Shown here: positions 1 to 9,724 of the stretch, piece after piece
Numbering within the stretch: the stretch's first letter is position 1
Layout of the letters: every line of letters starts with the position of its first letter
Source: Bordetella parapertussis
Lineage (GTDB): Bacteria; Pseudomonadota; Gammaproteobacteria; Burkholderiales; Burkholderiaceae_C
Length of the DNA: 49,387 nucleotides
Assembly (NCBI GenBank): GCA_945888535.1
Contig: CAMDAN010000006.1
Span: 1-49,387 of the forward strand
Direction: 5' to 3'
Notes under the pieces: model-generated
The model's input: only the letters and a program-made list of their open reading frames with translations
What the model was told of the DNA's origin: nothing
Database searches by the model: none
Position numbers and translations under genes: made by a program

Positions 1-1779
1 GGCTTCGGCGTCATCGGGGCGTGAGCGTTTGAGAACCACGAAAGCGCAAATCGCCTCGCCGGTTAAGTCGTCGGGCCTGCCAACGACCGCTGCTTCAGCG
101 ACCAAATCAGTTTTTGAAACCAAGGCTGACTCAATCTCCATGGTTCCCATGCGGTGGCCTGAGACGTTCAATACGTCATCGATACGGCCTGTAATTCGGA
201 AATAGCCTCTATCAGCGCTGCGCACTGCGCCGTCACCGGCAAGGTAGAGTTTGCCGCCCATTTCTTCGGGGAAGTAGCTTTTGACAAAACGCTCAGGGTC
301 ATTCCAGATGGTGCGAATCATGGACGGCCAGGGGCGCTTAACCACCAAAATACCGCCTGTTCCGTTCGCAATATCGTTACCCGCCTCATCCACAATGGCC
401 GCCATGATTCCGGGCAGCGGCAAGGTACAGCTGCCTGGGACTAACGGCGTTGCGCCAGGCAGGGGCGTCATCATGTGGCCGCCGGTTTCGGTTTGCCAAA
501 ACGTATCAACGATGGGGCATTTTTCGTGACCAATATTTCTGTAGTACCACATCCAAGCTTCAGGATTGATAGGCTCCCCTACTGAACCCAAAATGCGCAG
601 GCTGCTTAAATCAGAGCGATCAGGATGAACTGCCGCATCACTTTCAGCGGCTTTGATCAAGGACCGAATGGCCGTGGGGGCGGTGTAGAAAATAGTGCAT
701 TTGTGGCGTTCAATCATTTGCCAAAAGCGCCCGGCGTTGGGGTAGGTCGGTACGCCTTCAAAAATGATCTGGGTCGCGCCTGCGGCTAAGGGGCCGTATG
801 CGACATAGGTGTGGCCGGTTATCCAACCAATATCGGCCGTACACCAGAACACGTCTTCGGGCTTTAAGTCAAACGTCCAATCCATGGTCAGCTTAGCCCA
901 GAGCAAGTAGCCGCCTGTCGAGTGTTGTACGCCCTTGGGTTTGCCTGTGGACCCAGAGGTGTAAAGAATAAACAGCGGATGCTCCGCGCCTACCGCTACC
1001 GGGGCACACACGCTGCTTTGGCCTTCAAGCGCTTGGGTGAAAGTTTTGTCACGCCCGGCAACCATGGCGCAGGCGGTTGCAGTGCGTTGGTAAACGTACA
1101 CCGACTTGATAGATTCGCAGCCGCCTAAGGCCAGGCCTTCGTCGACGATCGCTTTCAGGGGCAGCTCTTTGCCACCACGCATCTGAAAGTTAGACGTGAT
1201 CACTGCGACCGCGCCTGCATCAATGATGCGCTCTTGCAAGGCTTTGGCTGAGAAGCCGCCAAAAACCACACTGTGGGTTGCGCCAATCCGGGCGCAGGCT
1301 TGCATGGCGATCACGCCTTCCAGCGTCATAGGCATGTAGATTAGCACCCGATCGCCCTTTTGAATTCCATCGGCTTTCAAAGCGTTGGCGAATTGGCTGA
1401 CCCGGGCGAGTAATTCTTTGTAGGTGGTTTTTGTAACGGTTCCGTCGTCGGCTTCAAAAATAACGGCGGTTTTGTTTTCTGTGGGCGTGCCCATGTGCTT
1501 GTCCAAGCAGTTGGCCGAAGCGTTGAGCTCTCCGTCGTCAAACCATTGGTAGAAAGGCGCTTTGGATTCATCCAAAGTTCGGGTAAAGGGTTTGTTCCAC
1601 ACGACGTTTTCACGCGCCAACCGGGCCCAAAAACCTTCAAAGTCTTTTTCAGCTTCCGCACACAGCGCGTTATAGCCCTTCATGCCGGAAATTCGAGCGG
1701 CTTTGACGGTCGCCTCGCTGGGGTGAAATACGCGGTTTTCAACCAAAACCGATTCAATAGCAGATGATGCAGAACTCAC
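1..1779 (-). CDS. acs: Acetyl-CoA synthetase, C-terminus cut by window edge
   Basis: Acetate-CoA ligase (AMP-forming), which turns acetate, ATP and CoA into acetyl-CoA in the cytoplasm. About 593 residues are visible from a GTG start at 1777-1779; the motif GAGGAG lies just upstream as ribosome binding site. The N-terminal half carries the family's typical run ending in [18 protein letters not shown]. The ANL-superfamily P-loop [11 protein letters not shown] is present, as are WWYR-like and [10 protein letters not shown] adenylation motifs and the hinge-region [13 protein letters not shown]. The last ~65 residues, including the conserved C-terminal lysine that is acetylated in this family, lie beyond position 1. 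The gene is divergent from fumarase with a 123-bp shared upstream region. Identification is firm; only the C-terminus cannot be judged. Confidence 0.95.
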   Translation of the reverse strand, partial: MSSASSAIESVLVENRVFHPSEATVKAARISGMKGYNALCAEAEKDFEGFWARLARENVVWNKPFTRTLDESKAPFYQWFDDGELNASANCLDKHMGTPTENKTAVIFEADDGTVTKTTYKELLARVSQFANALKADGIQKGDRVLIYMPMTLEGVIAMQACARIGATHSVVFGGFSAKALQERIIDAGAVAVITSNFQMRGGKELPLKAIVDEGLALGGCESIKSVYVYQRTATACAMVAGRDKTFTQALEGQSSVCAPVAVGAEHPLFILYTSGSTGKPKGVQHSTGGYLLWAKLTMDWTFDLKPEDVFWCTADIGWITGHTYVAYGPLAAGATQIIFEGVPTYPNAGRFWQMIERHKCTIFYTAPTAIRSLIKAAESDAAVHPDRSDLSSLRILGSVGEPINPEAWMWYYRNIGHEKCPIVDTFWQTETGGHMMTPLPGATPLVPGSCTLPLPGIMAAIVDEAGNDIANGTGGILVVKRPWPSMIRTIWNDPERFVKSYFPEEMGGKLYLAGDGAVRSADRGYFRITGRIDDVLNVSGHRMGTMEIESALVSKTDLVAEAAVVGRPDDLTGEAICAFVVLKRSRPDDAEA

Positions 1780-1902
1780 GGGGTTATCTCCTCATTATTA
1801 AAAACTATCCTGAAATGTCGTTTCTTGCACTTACATGCCACTGACTGCGGGCTTAGGTAAACTCATCGTACTGGTTTTTTCCTATTTAAGGCTTTCAGCA
1901 CC

Positions 1903-3453
1903 ATGTCCACCATCCGTCAAGCCGACCTCATTGAATCCGTTGCTGCTGCTTTGCAATACATCAGCTATTACCACCCGGCTGACTATATTGCCCACTTAGC
2001 CCGCGCTTACGAACGCGAGCAAAGCCCTGCGGCCAAAGACGCGATTGCCCAAATTTTGACGAACAGCAAAATGAGCGCCACCGGACACCGCCCCATTTGC
2101 CAAGACACCGGCATCGTCAATGTATTCCTCAAGGTGGGCATGGATGTCCGTTGGGAAGGCTTCTCTGGCAGTCTCGATGACGCCATTAACGAAGGCGTTC
2201 GCCAGGCTTACAACCATCCAGATAACACGCTTCGTGCCAGCGTTGTCGCTGACCCTGAATTTTTGAGAAAAAATACCAAGGACAACACCCCAGCCGTCAT
2301 CTTTACGGAGATTGTTCCAGGCAACACCGTTGAAATCACCGTGGCCGCCAAGGGCGGAGGCTCTGAGAATAAAAGCAAAATGATCATGCTCAACCCAGGT
2401 GACTCGGTGGTGGACTGGGTCCTCAAGACAGTCCCCACGATGGGCGCGGGATGGTGTCCGCCGGGCATGTTGGGAATCGGTATTGGAGGCACGGCAGAGA
2501 AGGCTGTACTCATGGCGAAAGAAAGTTTGATGGACGACGTTGATATGTACGAGCTTCAAGCCAAGTCATCCTCCGGCAAGGCTTTAACTCAAACCGAGGA
2601 ACTTCGCTTAGAGCTGTTTGAAAAGGTCAATGCCTTGGGCATTGGCGCACAAGGTTTGGGCGGCCTCACCACGGTCTTAGACGTCAAAATTAAGATGTAC
2701 CCCACCCATGCGGCTAGCAAACCGGTGGCGATGATCCCCAACTGTGCCGCGACCCGGCACGCCCACTTTGTATTAGACGGTAGCGGGCCCACTTACTTGA
2801 CTCCCCCTTCTTTGGATTTGTGGCCTTCGGTGAATTGGGCCCCTGACTATGTCCAAAGTAAAAAGGTGGACCTCAATACCTTGACCAAAGCCGAAGTCGC
2901 CAGCTGGACGCCGGGCCAAACTCTGTTGCTGAACGGGAAAATGCTGACCGGTCGGGACGCCGCCCACAAACGAATTCAAGCCATGCTGGCCAAAGGAGAG
3001 TCCCTCCCAGTTGACTTTACGAACCGGGTGATTTACTACGTCGGCCCGGTTGATCCCGTCGGCGACGAGGCCGTGGGGCCTGCAGGCCCTACGACCGCCA
3101 CCCGCATGGACGGATTTACAGAAATGATGCTCAGCCAAACCGGGCTGATCTCCATGGTGGGCAAAGCGGAGCGCGGCCCCGTAGCGATTGAGGCGATCAA
3201 AAAGCACAAAAGCGCCTACCTGATGGCGGTTGGCGGTGCCGCTTATTTGGTCAGCAAAGCCATCAAACACGCCAAAGTTGTGGGCTTTGCAGACCTTGGA
3301 ATGGAAGCGATTTACGAGTTTGATGTGGTCGATATGCCCGTCACTGTCGCCGTTGACTCTGGTGGCACCAGCGCCCACATCACCGGCCCTGCGACTTGGC
3401 AAAAGAAAATCGCCAGCGGGGAATTCAAAACTATTCCCGTTCAATCGATTTGA
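1903..3453 (+). CDS. fumA: Fumarate hydratase, class I (iron-sulfur)
   Basis: Iron-sulfur fumarase that interconverts fumarate and malate in the TCA cycle. At 516 residues it has the normal single-chain class I length, with the alpha-type domain first and the beta-type domain (from about residue 370, with ATRMDGFTEMMLSQTG and DLGMEAIYEFDV) second. Three cysteines sit where class I enzymes bind their [4Fe-4S] cluster: C66 in CQDTG, C185 in GAGWCPPG and C281 in PNCAATRH. The 119- and 96-residue spacing resembles E. coli FumA. The ATG at 1903 has no strong Shine-Dalgarno sequence. Divergent from acs, so both acetate entry and TCA flux may share a control region; murI follows after 21 bp. Assignment to FumA rather than FumB cannot be made from sequence alone. 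Confidence 0.94.
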   Translation: MSTIRQADLIESVAAALQYISYYHPADYIAHLARAYEREQSPAAKDAIAQILTNSKMSATGHRPICQDTGIVNVFLKVGMDVRWEGFSGSLDDAINEGVRQAYNHPDNTLRASVVADPEFLRKNTKDNTPAVIFTEIVPGNTVEITVAAKGGGSENKSKMIMLNPGDSVVDWVLKTVPTMGAGWCPPGMLGIGIGGTAEKAVLMAKESLMDDVDMYELQAKSSSGKALTQTEELRLELFEKVNALGIGAQGLGGLTTVLDVKIKMYPTHAASKPVAMIPNCAATRHAHFVLDGSGPTYLTPPSLDLWPSVNWAPDYVQSKKVDLNTLTKAEVASWTPGQTLLLNGKMLTGRDAAHKRIQAMLAKGESLPVDFTNRVIYYVGPVDPVGDEAVGPAGPTTATRMDGFTEMMLSQTGLISMVGKAERGPVAIEAIKKHKSAYLMAVGGAAYLVSKAIKHAKVVGFADLGMEAIYEFDVVDMPVTVAVDSGGTSAHITGPATWQKKIASGEFKTIPVQSI

Positions 3454-3474
3454 TACATCTATCAAAGACTGCCC

Positions 3475-4311
3475 ATGTCGGCCATTGGAGTTTTTGACAG
3501 CGGCGTTGGCGGATTGAGCGTTTTAAAAGCGCTTCAAGAAGTCCTGCCGCGTGAGACATTTATTTATGTCTCAGACGCGGGTTATGCGCCTTATGGAGAG
3601 CGCAACGTTGAGCACGTGCTTAATCGCTCCCGAACGATTGCGCATTATTTACAGGAAGTGCGACACGTCAAAGCCTTGGTCGTTGCTTGCAATACCGCTA
3701 CGGCCGCTGCTATTGCAGACCTGCGACTGCGCTACCCTACCCTGCCCATCATTGGCATTGAACCGGCGCTGAAACCCGCAGCCGCCATGACCAAAACAGG
3801 GCGCATTGGCGTGATGGCTACACGAAGCACGCTGCAAAGCGAAAAGTTTCAAAGCTTGTTAGCGTCTCAACCTGCAAATACCCAGTTCATCACGCAAGCC
3901 TGTGACGGCTTAGCCACAGCGATTGAGCAGGGAGATCAGAAATTGATTGAGTCGCTTTGCGCAACTTACACCCAAGCTTTGGGCTCATTTGGCATTGAAA
4001 ACGGACACATCGATACGCTTGTTTTGGGTTGTACGCACTATGCGTTTGCAACGAAAACGATCATCGATCTGATTGGGCCAGGAATACAGCTTGTGGAGGG
4101 AGGCATCCCTGTAGCACGCAGAACACGCGACCTGTTAGAAGCGCTCGGCAGCGTCAACGGCGCTGCGGCGCAAAAATTAACCCCGAACTCCAGTGCCTTG
4201 GAACTGCTTACCACCGGCGAAAGGGAACCACTCCAAAATGCTGCATACCGGTGGCTGAGCGATAAGACCCCGGTACAGCAATTGAATATGGGCGCTGATT
4301 CAACAACGTAG
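3475..4311 (+). CDS. murI: Glutamate racemase
   Basis: Cofactor-independent racemase that makes D-glutamate for peptidoglycan. The 278 residues match the family length. The N-terminus reads IGVFDSGVGGLSVL with the conserved D8-S9. The two catalytic cysteines are C72 in VVACNTATAAA and C186 in VLGCTHYAF. Start ATG is 21 bp after the fumarase stop with only a weak ribosome binding site, so it is probably co-transcribed with fumarase. The stop codon lies 4 bp before the 3' end of the convergent tRNA-Arg gene. Confidence 0.95.
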   Translation: MSAIGVFDSGVGGLSVLKALQEVLPRETFIYVSDAGYAPYGERNVEHVLNRSRTIAHYLQEVRHVKALVVACNTATAAAIADLRLRYPTLPIIGIEPALKPAAAMTKTGRIGVMATRSTLQSEKFQSLLASQPANTQFITQACDGLATAIEQGDQKLIESLCATYTQALGSFGIENGHIDTLVLGCTHYAFATKTIIDLIGPGIQLVEGGIPVARRTRDLLEALGSVNGAAAQKLTPNSSALELLTTGEREPLQNAAYRWLSDKTPVQQLNMGADSTT

Positions 4312-4315
4312 AAGA

Positions 4316-4392
4316 TGGCCTGTCCGACAGGAATCGAACCTGTGACCTACAGCTTAGAAGGCTGTTGCTCTATCCAACTGAGCTACGGACAG
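4316..4392 (-). tRNA. tRNA-Arg (anticodon TCT)
   Basis: The minus strand folds as a full cloverleaf: acceptor CTGTCCG pairs with CGGACAG, D-arm TAGCTCAGTTGGATAGAGC, anticodon arm CAGCC-TTCTAAG-CTG type with TCT, T-arm ACAGG-TTCGATT-CCTGT. Discriminator G and the CCA end are encoded. It reads AGA/AGG arginine codons. The 3' end nearly touches the murI stop codon, so the two genes converge. Confidence 0.95.
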
Positions 4393-4410
4393 GTAAATCC
4401 GAAATCTAGA

Positions 4411-4441
4411 AACAAAAATGCCAAAGACGAAGCTTTGGCAT
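4411..4441 (-). terminator. Terminator between tRNA-Pro and tRNA-Arg
   Basis: A perfect 9-bp stem (ATGCCAAAG with CTTTGGCAT, loop of 6) lies between the two tRNA genes. On the minus strand it is followed by TTTTTGTTT. This is a rho-independent terminator for the tRNA-Pro transcript, so tRNA-Arg probably needs its own promoter or readthrough. Confidence 0.65.
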
Positions 4442-4447
4442 GATAAA

Positions 4448-4524
<77 letters not shown>

Positions 4525-4533
4525 ACAACTGGT

Positions 4534-4561
4534 ATTCTAACCGCCTGAAACGCAGCACCAA
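4534..4561 (-). promoter_or_regulatory. Candidate sigma-70 promoter of tRNA-Pro
   Basis: On the minus strand TTGGTG (-35 like) is followed after 16 bp by TAGAAT, a 5/6 match to the -10 consensus, ending 9 bp before the mature tRNA 5' end. Position fits a stable-RNA promoter; the -35 match is weak. Confidence 0.45.
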
Positions 4562-4621
4562 GCCATGCTAAAAAAAATTTCCCTCACACCCCACTTCATT
4601 CACAGTCGGGGCACCCGATAA

Positions 4622-5368
4622 ATGGCCGAAAACCCCTTGCTGTGGCTTGCGCCTCAAGCGCCCTTTCCCTCGGCGCACGCGGCCTGGGACGCGCAGTCGC
4701 CAGCCCCTGGGCTTCTTGCAGCGGGTGGCGCGTTAGACGTAGAGACGCTCAAAAACGCCTATGGTCAAGGCATTTTTCCATGGTTTAGTGAAGGACAACC
4801 CATCTTGTGGTGGAGTCCTGAACCGCGCATGGTTTTGAAAGTAAATGACTTTATTCTGCATCGATCATTCAAGAAAAGCCTGTTTCGTTTTTCGCAAGAT
4901 TCGGATTCTGAAATCCGAATAGACACCGCATTTGAGGAGGTCATTGGATCTTGCGCCCAAGCAATTCGAAATCAACAATCTGGAACATGGATCGTGCCTG
5001 CCATGGTTCAAGCCTATATCGAAATGCACCAGCACGGATTTGCCCACAGCATTGAAGTTTGGAAAAATAAAAAATTGGTTGCTGGCTTGTATTGCATTGC
5101 TTTAGGTAAAGCCGTTTTTGGCGAATCTATGTTTACGACCGTCCCCAACGGCTCCAAAATCGCCCTTGCCGCACTCCTAGTCTTATGTAAACAACAAGGC
5201 GTGAAATGGATTGATTGCCAACAAAATACGACCCATTTAGCGAGCCTTGGCGCCGCACCTATTAGTAGGGCAGAATTTCTTAATAGCGTCAATGATGCCA
5301 AGGCCCTTCCCCCCTTGGATTGGCGTTTTACACCTTTATACTGGAATCAGATTTTGTCGTCGACCTGA
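4622..5368 (+). CDS. aat: Leucyl/phenylalanyl-tRNA-protein transferase
   Basis: Transfers Leu or Phe from aminoacyl-tRNA to proteins with N-terminal Arg or Lys, marking them for ClpS/ClpAP (bacterial N-end rule). 248 residues, usual size. The family signature GIFPWFSEGQPILWWSPEPR lies at about residues 50-70, and a GNAT-like core follows with GLYCIALGKAVFGESMF and WIDCQQNTTHLASLGA. The ATG at 4622 places the conserved APGLLAAGG segment where expected. The bpt gene starts 6 bp after the stop, so the two form an operon. Confidence 0.95.
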   Translation: MAENPLLWLAPQAPFPSAHAAWDAQSPAPGLLAAGGALDVETLKNAYGQGIFPWFSEGQPILWWSPEPRMVLKVNDFILHRSFKKSLFRFSQDSDSEIRIDTAFEEVIGSCAQAIRNQQSGTWIVPAMVQAYIEMHQHGFAHSIEVWKNKKLVAGLYCIALGKAVFGESMFTTVPNGSKIALAALLVLCKQQGVKWIDCQQNTTHLASLGAAPISRAEFLNSVNDAKALPPLDWRFTPLYWNQILSST

Positions 5369-5374
5369 GTTCCC

Positions 5375-6124
5375 ATGACTGACCTCAAAGACCTTCCACT
5401 TCAAACCCTGCAGTTTTACGCGACTGCGTCTTATGACTGCAGCTATTTGCCAGCGCGCCACGCCCGCTCGCAGGTCGCAACACCAAGCCATTTAATCAAC
5501 AACACGACCTACTCGGAGCTCGTTGCCAGTGGATTTAGGCGCAGTGGAATGTTCACTTACCGCCCCAACTGCGATGGCTGCCAGGCTTGTATTGCATTGC
5601 GCGTGCAAGTGCAAGCATTCAAGCCCGACAGAAGCCAGCGTCGCGCATGGAAGCAACACAATCACTTGGTGTCGAGGGTTATGAATCTGGGATTTTCCCC
5701 AGAGCATTACGCGCTTTACCTGCGGTACCAAAACAACCGCCACCCAGGCGGAGGAATGGATGAGGACAGTGTCGGGCAGTACACTCAGTTCCTACTTCAA
5801 AGTCGCGTCAATTCTCGCCTCGTAGAGTTTCGAGAACCCAGCGACGGCGACAGCCCAGGCACACTCAAAATGGTTTCTATTTTGGATGTTTTGAACAATG
5901 GCCTGTCGGCTGTTTACACATTTTTTGACCCCGATGACAAAGCCAGTTACGGGACGTATAACGTGCTGTGGCAAATTTACCAAGCTCAATCCTTGAACCT
6001 GTCACATTTGTACTTGGGTTATTGGATTGAGCAAAGCCAAAAAATGAACTACAAAACAAATTTTCAACCCCTAGAACTGCTTGAAGATGGTGTGTGGAAA
6101 GCGTTATCGTCAGTGAAAAAATGA
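5375..6124 (+). CDS. bpt: Aspartate/glutamate leucyltransferase (ATE1-like)
   Basis: Bacterial ATE1-type transferase that attaches Leu to proteins beginning with Asp or Glu. With Aat it completes the N-end-rule branch feeding ClpS. 249 residues. The N-terminal ATE domain shows the cysteine cluster of the family: C23 in YDCSYLPAR, then CDGCQAC at about residues 64-70. The C-terminal GNAT-like half has AVYTFFDPD and [20 protein letters not shown], typical of ATE C-domains. It follows aat by 6 bp and is surely co-transcribed. Confidence 0.93.
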   Translation: MTDLKDLPLQTLQFYATASYDCSYLPARHARSQVATPSHLINNTTYSELVASGFRRSGMFTYRPNCDGCQACIALRVQVQAFKPDRSQRRAWKQHNHLVSRVMNLGFSPEHYALYLRYQNNRHPGGGMDEDSVGQYTQFLLQSRVNSRLVEFREPSDGDSPGTLKMVSILDVLNNGLSAVYTFFDPDDKASYGTYNVLWQIYQAQSLNLSHLYLGYWIEQSQKMNYKTNFQPLELLEDGVWKALSSVKK

Positions 6125-6205
6125 TTCTTTGTTTAGAAGCAAACGCATCAAACCCATAGAATTTCAAGGCCTACTGCTCGATAATGCGGTTTACCCAAAG
6201 CCACC

Positions 6206-6985
6206 ATGACTAAAAAAGACTCAGACCGCTCTTTGACCCCCTCAGTACAAGTGATCGAACGGATGTTTACGATCATTGATGTGCTGGCTTCACGAGAAGA
6301 AGCGATGACGCTTAAAGACATCAGCGAAAAGGCGGGATTACACCCATCGACAGCCCACCGCATCCTTAACGACTTGGTACTGGGTCGCTTTGCGGACCGC
6401 CCGCAAGCCGGGGTTTACCGATTGGGCATGCGCTTATTGGAATTGGGAAATTTAGTTAAAGGGCGTCTTAATGTTCGCGATGCGGCCATGTTGCCCATGC
6501 GCGAACTGCATAAACTCACCCAGCAGCCTGTCAACTTAAGCATGCGCCAAGGTGATGAAATCATTTATGTTGAACGCGCCTTCAGCGAACGCTCCGGTAT
6601 GCAAGTGGTTCGCGCTATTGGCGGACGGGCGCCGCTACACCTCACATCAGTAGGCAAACTTTTTCTTGCCGCTGATGATCCTCAACGCGTGCGAAGCTAT
6701 GCGACGCGCACAGGCCTTCAGGGCCATACCAAAAACAGCATTACAGAGTTGCCCAATTTAGAGCGCGAACTCTCTAAGGTTCGGCAATATGGCCAAGCCA
6801 ATGACAATGAGGAGCTAGAGTTGGGTGTGCGCTGCATGGCAGCAGGAATCTACGATGACCAAGAGAAATTGGTCGCAGGACTGTCGATATCAGCCCCGTC
6901 TGGCCGAATGGACGATAACTGGCTACCTAAACTTAAAGAGACCGCCAGAGAGATTTCTCAAGCGCTTGGGTTTACGGGTGGTTAA
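6206..6985 (+). CDS. IclR-family transcriptional regulator
   Basis: 259-residue DNA-binding regulator. Residues ~13-75 form the winged helix-turn-helix (LKDISEKAGLHPSTAHRILNDL), and residues ~85-258 the IclR effector-binding domain (VYVERAFSERSGM-like core, LHLTSVGKLFLA, MAAGIYDDQEKLVAGLSISAPSGR). The ligand cannot be read from sequence. The neighbours are the aat-bpt operon upstream and a convergent PBP7-type gene, so the target is not obvious and may be elsewhere. The 81-bp upstream gap holds a GATAAT box at 6180 that could be a -10 element without a clear -35. Confidence 0.9.
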   Translation: MTKKDSDRSLTPSVQVIERMFTIIDVLASREEAMTLKDISEKAGLHPSTAHRILNDLVLGRFADRPQAGVYRLGMRLLELGNLVKGRLNVRDAAMLPMRELHKLTQQPVNLSMRQGDEIIYVERAFSERSGMQVVRAIGGRAPLHLTSVGKLFLAADDPQRVRSYATRTGLQGHTKNSITELPNLERELSKVRQYGQANDNEELELGVRCMAAGIYDDQEKLVAGLSISAPSGRMDDNWLPKLKETAREISQALGFTGG

Positions 6986-7004
6986 ATTCCCGTAGGGCTT
7001 TTTT
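6973..7004 (+). terminator. Probable terminator overlapping the IclR gene end
   Basis: A 6-bp stem TACGGG/CCCGTA with a 10-nt loop spans the stop codon region and is followed by GGGCTTTTTT. It would end the IclR transcript before the convergent endopeptidase gene. The stem is short, so this is moderately supported. Confidence 0.5.
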
Positions 7005-7024
7005 AGGTCGGTTTCAGTCCTGAT

Positions 7025-8035
7025 TTAACTACCCGTAACAGGGGCGACACGCGACAATTTGGATGTACCCGACTCAAGCCAACGTCGAACGCGCTCAGCA
7101 TCGGCAGTGCGGCTAAACTTTCCAGCAGAATCCAAAAACACCATGATCAATCGGCGGCCAGACACCTTGGCCTGCATCACGAGGCATTGACCCGCTTCAG
7201 AGATGTAACCGGTTTTTTGAATTCCGATATCCCACAGCGGACTTTTGACGAGTCGGTTGGTGGTGTTGTACTTTAAGGTTTTGTGCCCCACCGCGACTTG
7301 GTAGCCGGGAGATGTGGAAAATTCTCGTAAGGTGGCATCCGCATGGGCATAGCTCACCAAAGTCGCCAGATCTCTGGCGCTCGACTGATTTTTACTGGAT
7401 AAACCAGTGGGCTCGACGTAATTAGTAGCATTCATGCCCAAGCTATTTGCCTTAGCATTCATTAACCCCACAAAAGTTGAGAGGCCGCCCGGGTGCGTCC
7501 GACCTAAAGCATGCGCTGCGCGGTTCTCACTCGACATTAAGGCCAAGTGCAGGAGTTCACCGCGGGACAATTCGGTCCCCACTGCCAGGCGTGAGCTGCT
7601 GCCCTTTTCCATGTCCACATCGGCCTGCGTGATGGTGATCATCTCATCCATTGGCAAATTGGCTTCGGTCACCAACACACCTGTCATCAATTTGGTGATC
7701 GATGCGATCGGCAGCACTGCTTGCTCATTTTTCTTAAACAAAACTTCATTGGTGTCTTGGTCACTGACAAAAGCAACGCTGGACTTTAAATCTAAAGAGT
7801 CCTGTGAAGAATGCAGACCCGCGGTCTTACCGAAAGAGGGCCGCACAGGAACAGCGGCAAACTTCATTTTTGCGCGTTTGCCCGCAGGCTTTTTCGCGGC
7901 CATCTTCACTGGCGCTTTATTGATTCGCTGTTTCTTTGCATTCGCTTTTTGGTGTGTGACGGCAGCCTGCGCTCCAGGTCCTGCAGAAAGGACCAAACTC
8001 AAAATGACGAATAAGTTTGCGAGAATTTTTTTCAT
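7025..8035 (-). CDS. pbpG: D-alanyl-D-alanine endopeptidase, PBP7 type
   Basis: Periplasmic S11-family penicillin-binding protein that cuts peptide cross-links in peptidoglycan. 336 residues with an N-terminal signal peptide (hydrophobic residues 4-24) and a basic, Lys/Ala-rich linker up to about residue 65. The three active-site motifs are present: S112-ITK, S169-EN and K274-TG. A carboxypeptidase (DacA-like) is the alternative, but the size and missing long C-terminal anchor favour PBP7. Start ATG at 8035 is preceded by a weak GGATCT. Stands alone, convergent with the IclR gene. Confidence 0.88.
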   Translation of the reverse strand: MKKILANLFVILSLVLSAGPGAQAAVTHQKANAKKQRINKAPVKMAAKKPAGKRAKMKFAAVPVRPSFGKTAGLHSSQDSLDLKSSVAFVSDQDTNEVLFKKNEQAVLPIASITKLMTGVLVTEANLPMDEMITITQADVDMEKGSSSRLAVGTELSRGELLHLALMSSENRAAHALGRTHPGGLSTFVGLMNAKANSLGMNATNYVEPTGLSSKNQSSARDLATLVSYAHADATLREFSTSPGYQVAVGHKTLKYNTTNRLVKSPLWDIGIQKTGYISEAGQCLVMQAKVSGRRLIMVFLDSAGKFSRTADAERVRRWLESGTSKLSRVAPVTGS

Positions 8036-8169
8036 TGAGATCCAAAGTTCAGGCTTGGACTTGGCTGAAAGCCCCTACCATTTGCACTGATTTTTTTGAT
8101 TTTAAACAAAAAATCCATAAAATCAAGTACTTGCGGTAGAAACTTCAACTAAAGTTCCTTGGCTTCTGA

Positions 8170-9708
8170 TTATCCTTGGGCTGCAACGCGGTCGGCTTTG
8201 CTTTGTAATTTGTTCAAAGCGCTCAAATAGGCTTTGGCAGATGCCACGACGATATCAGGATCGGAGCCTGTTCCATTGACCACACGGCCACTATTTTGAA
8301 GACGCACAGTGACCTCACCCTGGCTCTCGGTAGAACCACTGATAGCGTTCACTGAATACAGCACCATTTCCGCGCCACTCTTGACTTGCAGTTCAATCGC
8401 CTTGAGAGACGCATCGACAGGACCGTTTCCGTCCGATGCGGATTTAATCTCTTTTCCAGCAACGGTGAAGACGATTTGCGCATGGGGTCGCTCACCGGTT
8501 TCGCTATGTTGCGACAGTGAGATGAATCCAAATTGCTCGTTGTCGTGCGCAATGCTTTCATCACTGACAAGCGCCAAAATGTCTTCATCGTAAATCTCGG
8601 TTTTACGATCGGCGAGTTCTTTGAAACGTGCAAATGCCGCATTGGTATCGGCTTCACTTTCCATTTGAACGCCTAAATCTTGAAGGCGCTGTTTGAACGC
8701 ATTGCGACCGCTTAACTTGCCCAAAACAATTTTGTTGGCAGTCCAACCCACATCCTCTGCTCGCATAATCTCATAGGTATCTCGCGCTTTGAGTACGCCA
8801 TCTTGGTGAATTCCAGACGCATGGGCAAAGGCATTGGCCCCAACGACCGCTTTGTTGGGTTGAACCACAAACCCCGTGGTTTGGCTCACCATGCGGCTGG
8901 TGGCCAAAATATGCTGTGTATCGATACCAAGGGTCAATCCGAAGTAGTCTTTGCGCGTTTTGATGGCCATGACCACTTCTTCTAAGCTGCAATTCCCGGC
9001 TCTTTCACCCAATCCGTTGATCGTGCACTCAATTTGCCGGGCACCGCCCACCTTCACACCCGCCAAGGAGTTAGCCACCGCCATTCCCAAGTCGTTATGG
9101 CAGTGAACCGACCACACTGCTTTATCGGAATTTGGAACGCGCTCACGCAGGTTTTTAATAAAGTTTCCGTACAACTCAGGAATTGCGTAACCCACTGTGT
9201 CTGGAATGTTGATGGTGGTTGCGCCCTCTTTAATTACCGCCTCAATCACACGGCATAAAAAATCAGGGTCACTGCGATACCCGTCTTCTGGGCTGAACTC
9301 CACATCGGCTACCAAGTTTTTGGCAAACCGAACCGACTGCTTGGCTTGCTCAAAAACTTGGTCAGGCGTCATGCGCAGTTTCTTTTCCATGTGCAATGCC
9401 GATGTTGCAATGAAAGTGTGAATTCGGCTATGGGCAGCTCCTTTCAGAGCTTCTGCAGAGCGGGAAATATCACGATCATTTGCACGCGAAAGAGAGCAAA
9501 TGACCGACTCTTTGATGGTGTTAGCAATCAGCTGCACTGCGTCAAAATCACCATTGGAGCTGGCTGCAAATCCTGCCTCAATCACATCCACCTTGAGGCG
9601 TTCTAGCTGTCTTGCGATACGCAATTTTTCGTCCCGCGTCATCGATGCGCCCGGCGACTGCTCACCATCACGCAAAGTCGTGTCAAAAATAATCAATTTA
9701 TCGGTCAT
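8170..9708 (-). CDS. leuA: 2-isopropylmalate synthase
   Basis: First committed step of leucine synthesis: condenses acetyl-CoA with 2-oxoisovalerate. 512 residues from an ATG at 9706-9708, chosen over in-frame upstream codons because the family starts at [21 protein letters not shown] and because GGAG lies 12 bp upstream. The TIM barrel holds the metal/substrate residues R13-D14 and the HCHNDLG motif. The final ~120 residues form the leucine-binding regulatory domain, so feedback inhibition is expected. pssA lies 16 bp upstream in the same direction. Confidence 0.95.
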   Translation of the reverse strand: MTDKLIIFDTTLRDGEQSPGASMTRDEKLRIARQLERLKVDVIEAGFAASSNGDFDAVQLIANTIKESVICSLSRANDRDISRSAEALKGAAHSRIHTFIATSALHMEKKLRMTPDQVFEQAKQSVRFAKNLVADVEFSPEDGYRSDPDFLCRVIEAVIKEGATTINIPDTVGYAIPELYGNFIKNLRERVPNSDKAVWSVHCHNDLGMAVANSLAGVKVGGARQIECTINGLGERAGNCSLEEVVMAIKTRKDYFGLTLGIDTQHILATSRMVSQTTGFVVQPNKAVVGANAFAHASGIHQDGVLKARDTYEIMRAEDVGWTANKIVLGKLSGRNAFKQRLQDLGVQMESEADTNAAFARFKELADRKTEIYDEDILALVSDESIAHDNEQFGFISLSQHSETGERPHAQIVFTVAGKEIKSASDGNGPVDASLKAIELQVKSGAEMVLYSVNAISGSTESQGEVTVRLQNSGRVVNGTGSDPDIVVASAKAYLSALNKLQSKADRVAAQG

Positions 9709-9724
9709 TTCATTACTCCAAACA

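Noticed and set aside
1996..3465. Long minus-strand reading frames (187 and 230 codons) opposite fumarase
   Set aside because: They are antisense shadows of a strongly supported fumarase gene, with no family motifs and no ribosome binding sites.
7434..8090. 218-codon plus-strand frame opposite the PBP7-type gene
   Set aside because: The minus-strand gene has all three active-site motifs and a signal peptide; the opposite frame has no recognisable domain.
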